Below, piece by piece: positions 41,815-50,995 of a stretch of 64,000 bases of DNA; within the stretch, counting starts at the first letter, position 1; the number at the start of each line of letters is the position of its first letter. Under the pieces are notes generated by a model, which did no database searches, was not told where the DNA came from, and worked only from the letters and a program-made list of their open reading frames with translations. The stretch comes from Denitratisoma oestradiolicum (lineage in GTDB: Bacteria > Pseudomonadota > Gammaproteobacteria > Burkholderiales > Rhodocyclaceae): contig NZ_LR778301.1 of the NCBI RefSeq assembly GCF_902813185.1, forward strand, positions 3,390,001-3,454,000, in the 5' to 3' direction. Made by a program: the position numbers and the translations under genes.

Positions 41815-43347
41815 ATGCACGACATCATCCACCAACTGGACGCCAAGCGCGAAAAGGCCCGCCTCGGCGGCGGCCAGAAGCGCATCGACGCCCAGCATGC
41901 CAAGGGCAAGCTGACGGCCAGGGAGCGCATCGAGATCCTGCTCGACGAAGGCACCTTCGAAGAGTGGGACATGTTCAAGGAGCACCGCTGCACCGACTTC
42001 GACATGGAGCAGACCCAGGTGCCCGGCGACGGCGTGGTGACCGGCTACGGCACGGTCAATGGCCGCATGGTGTTCGTCTTCTCCCAGGACTTCACCGTTT
42101 TCGGCGGTGCCCTGTCGGAAACCCATGCCGAGAAGATCTGCAAGATCATGGACAAGGCCATGCAGGTCGGCGCGCCGGTGATCGGCCTCAATGACTCGGG
42201 CGGCGCCCGCATCCAGGAAGGCGTGGCGGCCCTGGGCGGCTACGCGGACGTGTTCCAGCGCAACGTGATGGCCTCCGGGGTGATCCCCCAGATCTCGATG
42301 ATCATGGGTCCCTGCGCAGGCGGCGCGGTGTACAGCCCGTCGATGACCGACTTCATCTTCATGGTGAAGGATTCCTCCTACATGTTCGTCACCGGTCCCG
42401 ATGTGGTGAAGACCGTGACCCACGAGGAGGTGACGGCGGAGGAACTGGGGGGCGCCATCACCCACACCACCAAGTCCGGCGTGGCCGACCTGGCCTTCGA
42501 GAACGATGTGGAGGCGCTGCTGATGCTGCGCCGCTTCATCAACTACCTGCCCCAGAACAACAAGGAGACGGCGCCGATCCGTCCCACCAGCGACCCGGCC
42601 GACCGCCTCGACTACTCCCTCGACACTCTGGTGCCGGATAATGCCAACAAGCCCTACGACATCAAGGAACTGATCTACAAGATCGTGGACGACGGCGACT
42701 TCTTCGAGGTTCAGCCCGGCCATGCGGCCAACATCGTGATCGGCTTCGCCCGCATGGAAGGCCAGACCGTGGGCATCGTCGCCAACCAGCCCATGGTGCT
42801 GGCGGGCTGCCTGGACATCAAGTCCGCCATCAAGGGCGGCCGTTTTGTGCGCTTCTGCGACGCCTTCAACATTCCCATCATCACCCTGGTGGACGTGCCG
42901 GGCTTCATGCCGGGCACCAGCCAGGAATACGGCGGCATCATCAAGCACGGGGCCAAGCTGCTCTACGCCTACGCCGAGTGCACCGTGCCGAAAGTCACCC
43001 TGATCACCCGCAAGGCCTACGGCGGCGCCTATGACGTGATGGCCTCCAAGCATCTGCGCGGCGACGTGAACTTCGCATGGCCCAGCGCCGAGATTGCCGT
43101 GATGGGTCCCAAGGGCGCGGTGGAGATCATTTTCCGCGAGGACAAGGGCGACCCGGAAAAACTGGCCGCCAAGGAAGCGGAATACAAGGCCAAGTTCGCC
43201 AACCCCTTCGTGGCCGGCGCCCGGGGCTTCATCGACGACGTGATCCAGCCCCACGAGACCAGGAAGCGCATCTGCCGCTCCCTGGTGATGCTGAAGAACA
43301 AGAAGATCGAGAACCCGTGGCGCAAGCACGGCAACATTCCGCTGTAA
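41815..43347 (+). CDS. pccB: Propionyl-CoA carboxylase beta subunit
   Basis: A 510-residue carboxyltransferase (CoA-binding N half, carboxybiotin-binding C half). Motifs: [49 protein letters not shown] and [17 protein letters not shown]. It transfers CO2 from carboxybiotin to propionyl-CoA to give methylmalonyl-CoA. The Asp in the segment AGCLDIKSA fits propionyl-CoA-type specificity. AAGGGAG lies upstream, and pccA follows after 20 bases. Confidence 0.95.
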   Translation: MHDIIHQLDAKREKARLGGGQKRIDAQHAKGKLTARERIEILLDEGTFEEWDMFKEHRCTDFDMEQTQVPGDGVVTGYGTVNGRMVFVFSQDFTVFGGALSETHAEKICKIMDKAMQVGAPVIGLNDSGGARIQEGVAALGGYADVFQRNVMASGVIPQISMIMGPCAGGAVYSPSMTDFIFMVKDSSYMFVTGPDVVKTVTHEEVTAEELGGAITHTTKSGVADLAFENDVEALLMLRRFINYLPQNNKETAPIRPTSDPADRLDYSLDTLVPDNANKPYDIKELIYKIVDDGDFFEVQPGHAANIVIGFARMEGQTVGIVANQPMVLAGCLDIKSAIKGGRFVRFCDAFNIPIITLVDVPGFMPGTSQEYGGIIKHGAKLLYAYAECTVPKVTLITRKAYGGAYDVMASKHLRGDVNFAWPSAEIAVMGPKGAVEIIFREDKGDPEKLAAKEAEYKAKFANPFVAGARGFIDDVIQPHETRKRICRSLVMLKNKKIENPWRKHGNIPL

Positions 43348-43367
43348 GCGCAGGGAGGATTCAGGAA

Positions 43368-45359
43368 ATGTTCAAGAAGATACTGATTGCAAACCGCGGC
43401 GAGATCGCCTGCCGCGTCATCAAGACCGCCCGCAGGATGGGCATCAAGACCGTGGCCGTGTATTCCGAGGCGGACAAGGATGCGCGCCATGTGGAACTGG
43501 CCGACGAGGCCGTGTGCATCGGCCCGGCAGCGTCCAAGGAAAGCTATCTGGTGATGGACAAGATCATCGCCGCCTGCAAGCAGACCGGCGCCGAGGCGGT
43601 CCATCCGGGCTACGGCTTCCTCTCGGAAAATGAGGAGTTCTCCCGCACCCTGGAGGAGCAGGGCATCGTCTTCATCGGCCCCAAGCATCACTCGGTGGCG
43701 GCCATGGGCGACAAGATCGCCTCCAAGAAGCTTGCCAAGGAAGCCCGGGTCAACATCATTCCCGGCTACAACGACCCCATCGACACCCCGGAGCGGGCCG
43801 TGGAGATCGCCCGGGACATCGGCTACCCGGTGATGATCAAGGCCTCCGCCGGCGGCGGCGGCAAGGGCCTGCGCGTGGCATTCAACGACAAGGAAGCCCA
43901 TGAGGGTTTCGCCTCCTGCAAGAACGAGGCAAAGAACGCCTTCGGCGACGACCGGGTGTTCATGGAGAAGTTCATCGAGGAGCCCCGCCACATCGAGATC
44001 CAGGTGATGGGCGACAGTCAGGGCAATGTGGTGTACCTGTGGGAGCGCGAGTGCTCCATCCAGCGCCGCCACCAGAAGGTGATCGAGGAAGCTCCCTCCC
44101 CCTTCCTCGACGACGCTACCCGCAAGGCCATGGGCGAACAGGCCGTGGCCTTGGCCAAGGCCGTGAATTACCAGTCCGCCGGCACCGTGGAATTCGTCGT
44201 GGGCGGCAAGGACAAGGGCTTCTACTTCCTGGAGATGAACACCCGGCTCCAGGTGGAGCACCCCGTCACCGAGATGATCACCGGCCTGGACCTGGTGGAG
44301 CTGATGATCCGCGTTGCCGCCGGCGAGGCCCTGCCCTTCAAGCAGAACGAGATCAAACGCGAAGGATGGGCCATGGAGTGCCGCATCAACGCCGAGGACC
44401 CCTTCCGCAACTTCCTGCCCTCCACCGGCCGCCTGGTGAAATACCAGCCGCCGAAGGAAGTGGCGGGCTTGGTGCGGGTGGATACCGGCGTCTATGAGGG
44501 TGGCGAAATCTCCATGTTCTACGACTCCATGATCGCCAAGCTGATCGTGCACGGCGCCACCCGGGATCAGGCCATCGCCAGGATGCGGGAAGGCCTCAAC
44601 GCCTTCGTGATCCGCGGCGTGGCCTCCAACATTGCCTTCCAGGCTGCCCTGATGAAGAATCCCCGTTTCGTGAACGGCAACTTCAACACCGGCCTGATCG
44701 GCGAGGAATATCCCAAGGGCTTCAATGCCGCCGACGTGGTGCATGACGACCCGGCCATGCTGGTCTGCGTCGCCGCCGCCATGCATCGCCAGTACCTGCA
44801 ACGCAACACCGAAATCTCCGGCCAGATGCCCGGCCACGCCTTCAAGCCGGGCGCGGACTACGTGGTTATCCTGGGTGATGCCCATCATCCGGTGACCATC
44901 CATGCCGCCTCCGGCGGCTGGGATGTCAGCTTTGCCGGCGACCGCCACGAGGTGCGCTCCGACTGGCAGTTCGGCCAGTCTCTCTACCAGGGCAGCTTCA
45001 ACGGCAACCACTTCTGCATGCAGGTGGAGCGCGCCGGACTCAAGTACCGGCTGTTCCACTGGGGCACCCAGGCCGACGTGATGGTGATGAACGCCCATGC
45101 CGCCGCGATGCAGAAGCTGATGCCCTTCAAGGCGCCGCCGGATACCTCCAAGTTCCTGCTCTCCCCGATGCCCGGCCTCCTGACCGAGATCGCCGTGGCC
45201 CCGGGCCAGGAGGTCAAGGCCGGCGAGACTCTGGCCAAGATCGAGGCCATGAAGATGGAAAACGTCCTCAAGGCCGAACGGGACTGCGTGGTGGACAAGC
45301 TCCTGGCCAAGGCCGGCGAAAGCCTGACGGTGGATCAGGCCATCATCGGCTTCAAGTAG
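43368..45359 (+). CDS. pccA: Propionyl/acetyl-CoA carboxylase alpha subunit (biotin carboxylase + BCCP)
   Basis: A 663-residue protein with the biotin carboxylase module (residues about 1-450: KILIANRGEIACRVIKTA, ASAGGGGKGLRV, EMNTRLQVEHPVTE), a BT linker domain, and a C-terminal biotinyl domain with the biotinylation site EAMKMEN near residue 629. It carboxylates biotin with bicarbonate and ATP. The start at 43368 matches the family N-terminus and is preceded by GGGAGG. It completes the pathway propionyl-CoA to methylmalonyl-CoA to succinyl-CoA with pccB and the mutase; no epimerase gene is seen in the window. Confidence 0.95.
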   Translation: MFKKILIANRGEIACRVIKTARRMGIKTVAVYSEADKDARHVELADEAVCIGPAASKESYLVMDKIIAACKQTGAEAVHPGYGFLSENEEFSRTLEEQGIVFIGPKHHSVAAMGDKIASKKLAKEARVNIIPGYNDPIDTPERAVEIARDIGYPVMIKASAGGGGKGLRVAFNDKEAHEGFASCKNEAKNAFGDDRVFMEKFIEEPRHIEIQVMGDSQGNVVYLWERECSIQRRHQKVIEEAPSPFLDDATRKAMGEQAVALAKAVNYQSAGTVEFVVGGKDKGFYFLEMNTRLQVEHPVTEMITGLDLVELMIRVAAGEALPFKQNEIKREGWAMECRINAEDPFRNFLPSTGRLVKYQPPKEVAGLVRVDTGVYEGGEISMFYDSMIAKLIVHGATRDQAIARMREGLNAFVIRGVASNIAFQAALMKNPRFVNGNFNTGLIGEEYPKGFNAADVVHDDPAMLVCVAAAMHRQYLQRNTEISGQMPGHAFKPGADYVVILGDAHHPVTIHAASGGWDVSFAGDRHEVRSDWQFGQSLYQGSFNGNHFCMQVERAGLKYRLFHWGTQADVMVMNAHAAAMQKLMPFKAPPDTSKFLLSPMPGLLTEIAVAPGQEVKAGETLAKIEAMKMENVLKAERDCVVDKLLAKAGESLTVDQAIIGFK

Positions 45360-45458
45360 AGCTGTCGGCGGAGAGGGAAATGGCTCGAGGTATCCTCTCC
45401 GTTCGGTTTATTGCTTGGCAGTGTCGCCTTTCCATAGATTCTGAAACGGCGACAACTC

Positions 45459-45491
45459 AAAAGGCCCCGAGTTCTTGGGGCCTTTTGCTTT
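45459..45491. terminator. Bidirectional rho-independent terminator
   Basis: AAAAGGCCCC (45459-45468) and GGGGCCTTTT (45477-45486) form a perfect 10-bp stem, AT-flanked on both sides, between convergent pccA and the CcdA-like gene. An outer dyad TGTCGCC/GGCGACA lies just upstream. Confidence 0.9.
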
Positions 45492-45542
45492 GGTGTCGCT
45501 GCCATGTATCAACAGCAACGACTCGACAAACCGGCCCACTCC

Positions 45543-46271
45543 TCAAATTGAGGTGGTCAGACTGATCAACCAGTCCGGCGCCAATTCCACCACCCAGGCC
45601 TCGAAGGCTTTATCCGCACCGCTCAGGATCAACCCGCCGAGCAACAGCATGATGCCCCCCAACAGCTGCTTGCCGACCCTTCCAGCCGACAACAACTGGC
45701 CCCGGATTCTCGTCATGGCCTGACGGGAAAGCAATCCCAGAACGACGAGAGGTACACCCGCACCCAGGCCGAAAAGCCCCATCAGCAAGGTAACCTGCCC
45801 CAGACTCCGTCCTTGGCTGGCCAGGCTGATTGCCGCTCCCAGCGTCGGGCCGACACATGGACTCCAAACGATACCCAGCAGCAAGCCGAGCATAAACTGC
45901 CCTGGCAATCCATCAAGGGTCACCCGCGCAAGCAGGGTTTGCCCCGTCCCGGACAAGCCGGACGTCGCTCCTGCAAAACGCTCTTGCAGGACTGGGGAGA
46001 CCAGCACCAAACCAAACACCAGAAGAAGCAAGGCTGCCCCATATCGAAGCATGGTCTGATCGAGACCGATGGACGACCCCAGGCTGGCGATCAGGACACC
46101 GACCACCGTGAAGGAAAGTGCCAAACCTCCGGCCAGGACATAGGGTCCCAAACGATGAGCGAGCACCGCAGTCCCCAGAAGAATGGGCAAGATCGGCAAG
46201 ACGCAGGGCGAAAGGGTAGACAGGCTGCCAGCAACGAATGACAGCCCGTAGGAGGCAAGACCGAAATCCAT
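45543..46271 (-). CDS. CcdA/DsbD-type thiol:disulfide interchange membrane protein
   Basis: A 242-residue inner-membrane protein with about six helices and the paired Cys-Pro motifs of the family, LSPCVLPILPILLG near residue 23 and VWSPCVGPTLGAA near 140. CcdA proteins carry reducing power from cytoplasmic thioredoxin to periplasmic partners. It starts 4 bases after the stop of a periplasmic thioredoxin gene, its probable partner. ATG 46271 was chosen because the longer upstream frame overlaps that gene. Confidence 0.9.
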   Translation of the reverse strand: MDFGLASYGLSFVAGSLSTLSPCVLPILPILLGTAVLAHRLGPYVLAGGLALSFTVVGVLIASLGSSIGLDQTMLRYGAALLLLVFGLVLVSPVLQERFAGATSGLSGTGQTLLARVTLDGLPGQFMLGLLLGIVWSPCVGPTLGAAISLASQGRSLGQVTLLMGLFGLGAGVPLVVLGLLSRQAMTRIRGQLLSAGRVGKQLLGGIMLLLGGLILSGADKAFEAWVVELAPDWLISLTTSI

Positions 46272-46275
46272 TGGA

Positions 46276-46656
46276 TTAAATCGCCTTCTTGAGGAGGGCC
46301 GCGATACTGTCTTTTCTGGTGTCGCCCGTTGACCGCCCGACTTCCTTGCCACCCTTGAAGACGATCAGGGTGCTCTGCATCGTCGCCTTGAATTCCTTGA
46401 CAACATTCTTCTGCTGGTCGAAATCCACACGCAAGGCATTCATGGCCCTGTACTCGGGGCTGGACAGAAGCTCTAAGACAATCGGCGCTTGTGCCTTGCA
46501 TGTCGGACACCAATCAGCATGAATCATGACAAGTGTCGGCTTACCTTCCTTCTGCAAGGCATCGAAGGTCGCCTGTTCGAAGGACTGCGTTCCAGCGAAC
46601 GCGGTACCGGCAGCAAACGCGAGCAACAACAGAAAGGAACGAACGAGTTTCAGCAT
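46276..46656 (-). CDS. Periplasmic thioredoxin-like protein
   Basis: A 126-residue thioredoxin fold with a signal peptide (residues 1-21, ending AFA) and active site HADWCPTCKAQ near residue 50. The cis-Pro of classical thioredoxins is replaced by the TMQSTLIVFKGG segment (Thr before the strand), as in some SoxW/TlpA-like relatives. It is likely reduced by the CcdA-like protein encoded just downstream. The pair is less GC-rich than its surroundings. Confidence 0.85.
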   Translation of the reverse strand: MLKLVRSFLLLLAFAAGTAFAGTQSFEQATFDALQKEGKPTLVMIHADWCPTCKAQAPIVLELLSSPEYRAMNALRVDFDQQKNVVKEFKATMQSTLIVFKGGKEVGRSTGDTRKDSIAALLKKAI

Positions 46657-46877
46657 GATGTACTCCTTGAAGTGGGTTGTTGGACTACATCCCTTAGTCG
46701 GACCTCCCAGGCTGTTCCTTACAGTCTATGTTCTTTATCTCCAGGCAACCGATGGCGCTCCACGATTCGTCTCACCCGAAAAAACTGAAATCTCCTGTAA
46801 GGAAGCATCCCCTTACTGCGTCAAATACATGACCGCTCGGATTTGGGCGGATCGACAATTCATTATGGAGAACAATC

Positions 46878-47012
46878 ATGTCAGTCATGTGCAAAATGGG
46901 CGAAGCGTGCACGCATTCGAGCAAAATGTGCTTACACGAGAAAATGATGGCCGTTATGGTGATGCTCGCCATTGGTGCCGCCATCGCGCATTGGGTGCTG
47001 CATTTATTCTGA
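46878..47012 (+). CDS. 44-aa Cys/Met/His-rich membrane microprotein
   Basis: A 44-residue frame with TATGGAGAA a few bases before the ATG. The N-terminal half is MSVMCKMGEACTHSSKMC followed by LHEK, with three Cys, four Met and two His in 22 residues; the rest is one hydrophobic helix (MMAVMVMLAIGAAIAHWVL) ending HLF. The make-up suggests a membrane-anchored metal- or thiol-binding peptide. No family recognised. It sits between the divergent thioredoxin/CcdA pair and a GDCCVxC protein gene, which also points to metal or thiol chemistry. The coding call rests on ribosome site and composition. Confidence 0.6.
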   Translation: MSVMCKMGEACTHSSKMCLHEKMMAVMVMLAIGAAIAHWVLHLF

Positions 47013-47147
47013 AACTCCGCAGACCGTACAAAGTGCGGGCGCCGAGGGTGAGCGTTTCCCTCGCGCAAAATCCTTGATGCCCACACTTGACGCACTTTGG
47101 TATCGCCTGCGCGTCCAGCGGTGCCAATATCTGGTTACCGATCCAAA

Positions 47148-47384
47148 ATGTCCAAAATCGTTACTGAATCCAAACTCACTTGCCCCGTCTGTGGTCACTG
47201 GCAGATGGAAACGATGCCCACCGACGCTTGTCAGTGGTTCTATCAGTGTGTCGGCTGCCACACACTGCTAAGACCCAAACCCGGCGACTGCTGCGTTTTC
47301 TGTTCCTACGGCAGCGTATCCTGTCCACCCGTTCAACTTGAGACGGAACGCCAGGGCAACAGTGCTGTTCGCCACCAACCATGA
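47148..47384 (+). CDS. GDCCVxC domain protein
   Basis: A 78-residue Cys-rich protein. Two zinc-ribbon-like pairs (LTCPVCGHWQ and QCVGCHTLL) are followed by the exact GDCCVFCSYGS motif that names the GDCCVxC family, some members of which carry selenocysteine at one of these positions. Relatives are often encoded near mercury or other metal-resistance genes; the biochemical role is unknown. No clear Shine-Dalgarno is visible before ATG 47148. A longer GTG start at 47097 would add a non-conserved extension. Confidence 0.75.
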   Translation: MSKIVTESKLTCPVCGHWQMETMPTDACQWFYQCVGCHTLLRPKPGDCCVFCSYGSVSCPPVQLETERQGNSAVRHQP

Positions 47385-47449
47385 GATGAACCGCGCTATT
47401 TTTTATCGATCGCCCAGCCTTCACACAGCCCAGTTTTCGCCACGGCCCT

Positions 47450-47710
47450 TCAATCCGTGACATTGCGGGAAAAGAGCACGCCCTGTCTGAAGCTCATTCG
47501 CAATGTCCATTCGGGACGGCTGCGCAGATAGTCGATGAGTCCATAGGGCCGGTCTTGCTGTGCTATCGGGTTGCGGTAGGGAATCGGCACCCTGTTGAAT
47601 CCTGCCTGCTCGAACAAACGGATACCAAGAGGTGTAGCCCAAAGCATATGGGTGTACGCCTCCAGTCGCCGGGGGGCCGATCCGCACCGCTTTCCCGTGA
47701 GCTGGGTTCA
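47450..47710 (-). pseudogene. Possible remnant of a SAM-dependent methyltransferase-like gene
   Basis: The minus-strand frame ending at 47450 gives MLWATPLGIRLFEQAGFNRV and YGLIDYLRSRPEWTLRMSFR, which reads like the C-terminal part of a small enzyme, perhaps a methyltransferase (a TP-G-xxLFE-AGF pattern). Nothing recognisable precedes it on that strand before the dacC promoter. It may be a decayed 3' end, or a 65-residue gene starting at 47647. The 47385-47732 gap holds nothing else. Confidence 0.3.
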
Positions 47711-47732
47711 AGTTGGTATACTTTCGCGGGCC

Positions 47733-48869
47733 ATGAAAGCCTTATTCCGAATTTTCAGCCTGACCCTGGCCCTGCTTGCCGGCCCCGCTCAAGCCCAACT
47801 GACTCCCCCCTCCCCCGCCATCGCCGCCAATGCCTGGTTGTTGATCGACCACGGCTCCGGCCAGGAACTGGCCGCCAACCGGCCGGATGACCGGATCGAG
47901 CCGGCCTCCCTGACCAAGCTGATGACGGCCTACCTGAGCTTCGCCGCCCTGAAGCAGGGGGTGCTGAAGCCGAACCAGACCGTGCCCGTCTCCGAGACCA
48001 TCAAGGGGGTGCCCGGCTCCCGGATGTTCATCGAGCCGCGCCTGCCGGTCACCGTGGATCAGTTGGTCCGGGGCATGATCGTGCAGTCCGGCAACGATGC
48101 CTGCGTCGCCCTGGCCGAGACCATTGCCGGCAGCGAGGCGGCCTTCGCCGAGCGGATGAACCGGGAGGCCCGGCGCCTGGGCCTAACCGCCACCCATTTC
48201 GTCAATGCCACGGGCCTGCCCGATCCCCAGCACTACACCACGGCCCGGGACCTGGGCCGACTGGTGCGCGCCCTGATCCGGGATTTCCCCGAGTACTACC
48301 CGATCTACGCCTCCAAGGAATACACCTACAACAGGATCACCCAGCCCAACCGCAACCGGCTGCTCTGGCTCGACCCCACGGTGGATGGGGTCAAGACCGG
48401 CCACACCGAGGCCGCCGGCTATTGCCTGATCGCCTCCGCCAAGCGCGGCCCCCGGCGCCTGATTTCCGTGGTGCTGGGCACCGATTCCGATTCGGCCCGG
48501 GCCCAGGAATCCCTCAAGCTGCTCAACTTCGGCTTCCAGTATTTCGATGGCGTGCAGCTCTATTCCAAGGGTCAGGCCATTTCCCAACTCAAGGTGTTCA
48601 AGGGTGCCCAGGGCAAGGTGAAGGCCGGCTTCCCGGACAGCCTCGTCATCTCCCTGCCCCGGGACACGCCCCATGACCGGCTCCGGGTCCAACTGGCCTC
48701 CCGCCAGCCCTTGGTGGCGCCGGTGGCGGCCGGGGCGGTAGTGGCCACCCTGAAGGTCTTCGTCGACGACAAGCCCTGGGGCGAGTACCCGGTGCAGGCC
48801 CTGGAAGCTGTGCCCGTGGCCGGAATCATCGGCCGGGCCTGGGACACCCTGTGGCTCTGGTTTGAATAA
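47733..48869 (+). CDS. dacC: D-alanyl-D-alanine carboxypeptidase (penicillin-binding protein 5/6 family)
   Basis: A 378-residue periplasmic serine peptidase with a signal peptide (residues 1-21, ending AQA), the catalytic SLTK near residue 57, SGN near 119 and KTG near 222, then the beta-rich C-terminal PBP5 domain. It trims the terminal D-Ala from peptidoglycan stem peptides. TATACT at about 47717 resembles a -10 box close to the start. A D-amino-acid aminotransferase gene follows, consistent with D-alanine metabolism. Confidence 0.95.
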   Translation: MKALFRIFSLTLALLAGPAQAQLTPPSPAIAANAWLLIDHGSGQELAANRPDDRIEPASLTKLMTAYLSFAALKQGVLKPNQTVPVSETIKGVPGSRMFIEPRLPVTVDQLVRGMIVQSGNDACVALAETIAGSEAAFAERMNREARRLGLTATHFVNATGLPDPQHYTTARDLGRLVRALIRDFPEYYPIYASKEYTYNRITQPNRNRLLWLDPTVDGVKTGHTEAAGYCLIASAKRGPRRLISVVLGTDSDSARAQESLKLLNFGFQYFDGVQLYSKGQAISQLKVFKGAQGKVKAGFPDSLVISLPRDTPHDRLRVQLASRQPLVAPVAAGAVVATLKVFVDDKPWGEYPVQALEAVPVAGIIGRAWDTLWLWFE

Positions 48870-48890
48870 ATATGGCCCACCGCCCCCCAG

Positions 48891-48910
48891 CCCCCGCCTC
48901 AAGGCGGGGG
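48891..48910 (+). terminator. GC hairpin after dacC
   Basis: CCCCCGCC and GGCGGGGG around TCAA form a strong stem 21 bases after the stop, but without a T run. The rest of the 247-base gap before the aminotransferase gene holds only short dyads. Confidence 0.35.
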
Positions 48911-49116
48911 AGCCCGCAAGCTCGCTGCGCTCGAAATCACGGGGAACTCCGTGGCAGCACGGTGCCATTTGCGCCTCCGGCGCGTGCCGCTTTCCCTTGT
49001 CCCACAGGGATTTCCTTCGGTCACGGCGGCGCGGCGGGAAAGCTGCTATTTCAAGGTTGTGCGGAGAATTTACCGATCGTTTTCTTTGCTCTCCGAGGCC
49101 AACTGAGGTTTGAAAC

Positions 49117-49980
49117 ATGATGGTCTATCTCAACGGCGCATGGCTGCCCCCCGGCGAAGCGAAGGTTTCCGTAATGGACCGGGGCTTTCTCTTCGGCGAC
49201 GGCATCTATGAGGTGATCCCGGTCTATTCCCGGCGCCCCTTCCGCCTGGCCCAGCACCTGGAACGCCTGGCCCACAGTCTGGCGGCGGTACGCATCGCCA
49301 ATCCCCATGGCCCGGCGGAATGGGAAAGCCTGATTCAACACATTGTGGCCAGCGCCGAATGGGAGGACCAGTCGGTCTATCTCCAGGTCACCCGGGGCAG
49401 TGCCCCGGTACGCAACCACGCCTTTCCCAAGGACGTGGCCCCGACGGTATTCCTGATGACCGAGGCCCTCACCACACCCGTGCCAACCCTGCGGGAGCTG
49501 GGGGTGAAGGTGGTCTCCGCCGCCGACAACCGCTGGCATCGTTGCGACATCAAGGCCATCTCGCTGCTGGCCAACTGCCTGCTGCGCCAGCAGGCAGTGG
49601 ATGAAGGCTGCGCCGAGACCGTGCTGTTCCGGGACGGTATCCTCACCGAGGGCGCCGCCGCCAACATCTTCGCCGTCAAGGCTGGGGTGCTGCTGGCGCC
49701 CCAGAAGAACCACCTGATGCTGCCCGGCATCACCTACGACGTGGTGCTGGAACTGGCTGCGCACTTGGGCCTGCCCTGCCAGGTGCGGGACATCCTGGAA
49801 GAGGAAGTGCGGGAGGCCGACGAACTCTGGCTCAGTTCCTCCACCAAGGAGGTCCTGCCCATCGTCGAACTGGATGGCCGCTCCATTGGCACCGGCCACC
49901 CCGGCCCGGTCTACCAGGCCATGTATCAGGCCTACCAGGATTTCAAGCTGAAGGTGATGCGCAATGGCGAACTCGATTAG
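49117..49980 (+). CDS. dat: D-amino-acid aminotransferase (fold-type IV PLP enzyme)
   Basis: A 287-residue class IV aminotransferase. The N-terminus YLNGAWLPPGEAKVSVMDRGFLFGDGIYEV and the PLP-lysine segment CDIKAISLLANCLLRQ (Lys near residue 146), with TEGAAANIF and SSTKEVLPI, match D-alanine aminotransferases better than branched-chain ones. It would interconvert D-alanine and D-glutamate through 2-oxo acids. The gene order dacC-dat-ybeD-lipB-lipA is known from other betaproteobacteria. Confidence 0.9.
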   Translation: MMVYLNGAWLPPGEAKVSVMDRGFLFGDGIYEVIPVYSRRPFRLAQHLERLAHSLAAVRIANPHGPAEWESLIQHIVASAEWEDQSVYLQVTRGSAPVRNHAFPKDVAPTVFLMTEALTTPVPTLRELGVKVVSAADNRWHRCDIKAISLLANCLLRQQAVDEGCAETVLFRDGILTEGAAANIFAVKAGVLLAPQKNHLMLPGITYDVVLELAAHLGLPCQVRDILEEEVREADELWLSSSTKEVLPIVELDGRSIGTGHPGPVYQAMYQAYQDFKLKVMRNGELD

Positions 49981-49983
49981 CCA

Positions 49984-50003
49984 CAATGTTCAGCCGAACA
50001 TTG
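49984..50003 (+). terminator. Hairpin after dat
   Basis: CAATGTTC and GAACATTG surround AGCC immediately after the stop codon. No T run follows, so it may be a processing or weak termination signal. Confidence 0.35.
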
Positions 50004-50032
50004 ATTTGCGCACATATTGCTCACTTTTCCAC

Positions 50033-50098
50033 GTCACACCGGCGCAAGCCGGTGTCCAGTCTGGCGCTGCCATGGATTCCGGCTTACGCCGGAATGAC
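50033..50098. repeat. Palindromic intergenic repeat, copy R3
   Basis: It runs from GTCACACCGGCGCAAGCCGG to CTTACGCCGGAATGAC, the same family as R1, R2, R4 and R5. It fills most of the gap between dat and ybeD. Confidence 0.85.
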
Positions 50099-50123
50099 GA
50101 GATGAACTTGAGGGCTAATCAGG

Positions 50124-50387
50124 ATGGCGGATGAAACCCTGCTCGAATTCCCCTGTGACTTTCCCCTCAAGATCATGGGGGCCACCCGGGACGGCTTTGC
50201 CCAGATCATCGTCGAGGTGGTGCTGCGTCATGCGCCGGACTTCGACGCCGCCACGGTGGAAATGCGGGCCTCGTCCAGCGGCAAATACCTTTCCCTGACC
50301 TGTACCGTGCGCGCCACTTCCAAGCCCCAACTGGACGCCCTGTATCGAGAATTGAGCGGCCATCCATGGGTAAAGGTGGTTCTCTGA
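50124..50387 (+). CDS. ybeD: DUF493 family protein (YbeD-like)
   Basis: An 87-residue protein of the DUF493/YbeD family, an ACT-like small fold ([56 protein letters not shown]). The function is not established, but it is very often encoded just before lipB, as here, with a 22-base overlap. A regulatory part in lipoylation is a family-level guess. Confidence 0.92.
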   Translation: MADETLLEFPCDFPLKIMGATRDGFAQIIVEVVLRHAPDFDAATVEMRASSSGKYLSLTCTVRATSKPQLDALYRELSGHPWVKVVL

Positions 50388-50995
50388 TCATCCGCCGCCC
50401 GGGCCGGGTGGACTACGAGCCCACCTGGCGTGCCATGCAGGCATTCACCGCCGGGCGGGACCTCGACACGCCGGACGAAATCTGGCTGCTGGAGCACCCG
50501 CCGGTGTTCACCCAGGGTCAGGCCGGCAAGCCCGAGCATCTGCTGGGCCAGACCGACATTCCGGTGGTCAAGATCGACCGGGGCGGCCAGATCACCTACC
50601 ACGGCCCCGGACAACTGGTGGCCTATCTATTGATCGACCTGCGGCGCAAGGATTTCAAGGTACGGGAAATGGTGCAGCGGATGGAGCAGGCCCTGATAGA
50701 TCTGCTGGCTGGCTACGGTATCACCGCCCGGCGTCAGGCCGGTGCCCCCGGCGTCTATGTGGGTGAAGCCAAGGTGGCGGCCCTGGGGCTGCGGGTCAAG
50801 AACGGTTGCAGCTACCACGGCCTATCCCTTAATGTGGACATGGACCTGGCCCCTTTTGCCAGCATCAATCCCTGCGGCTACGCAGGCCTGGCCGTTACCC
50901 AATTGAAGGATCTGGGAGTGGCGGACGATTTACCCACCGTGGGCGAGCATCTGCTCGTGCACCTGAAGCAACAACTGGACTATCACCATGAGTGA
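50366..50995 (+). CDS. lipB: Octanoyl-[acyl-carrier-protein]:protein N-octanoyltransferase
   Basis: A 209-residue LipB with [16 protein letters not shown], the catalytic Lys in [15 protein letters not shown], and the catalytic Cys in NPCGYAGL. It moves octanoate from acyl-carrier protein to lipoyl domains. It overlaps ybeD at its start and lipA at its end (8 bases), so the three are translationally coupled. Confidence 0.96.
   Translation: MGKGGSLIIRRPGRVDYEPTWRAMQAFTAGRDLDTPDEIWLLEHPPVFTQGQAGKPEHLLGQTDIPVVKIDRGGQITYHGPGQLVAYLLIDLRRKDFKVREMVQRMEQALIDLLAGYGITARRQAGAPGVYVGEAKVAALGLRVKNGCSYHGLSLNVDMDLAPFASINPCGYAGLAVTQLKDLGVADDLPTVGEHLLVHLKQQLDYHHE

Noticed and set aside
47079..47271. 64-codon frame (MPTLDALWYRL...) overlapping the GDCCVxC gene
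   Set aside because: After the first 30 residues it is simply the shifted frame of the GDCCVxC gene. The opening part alone is too short to support a gene.
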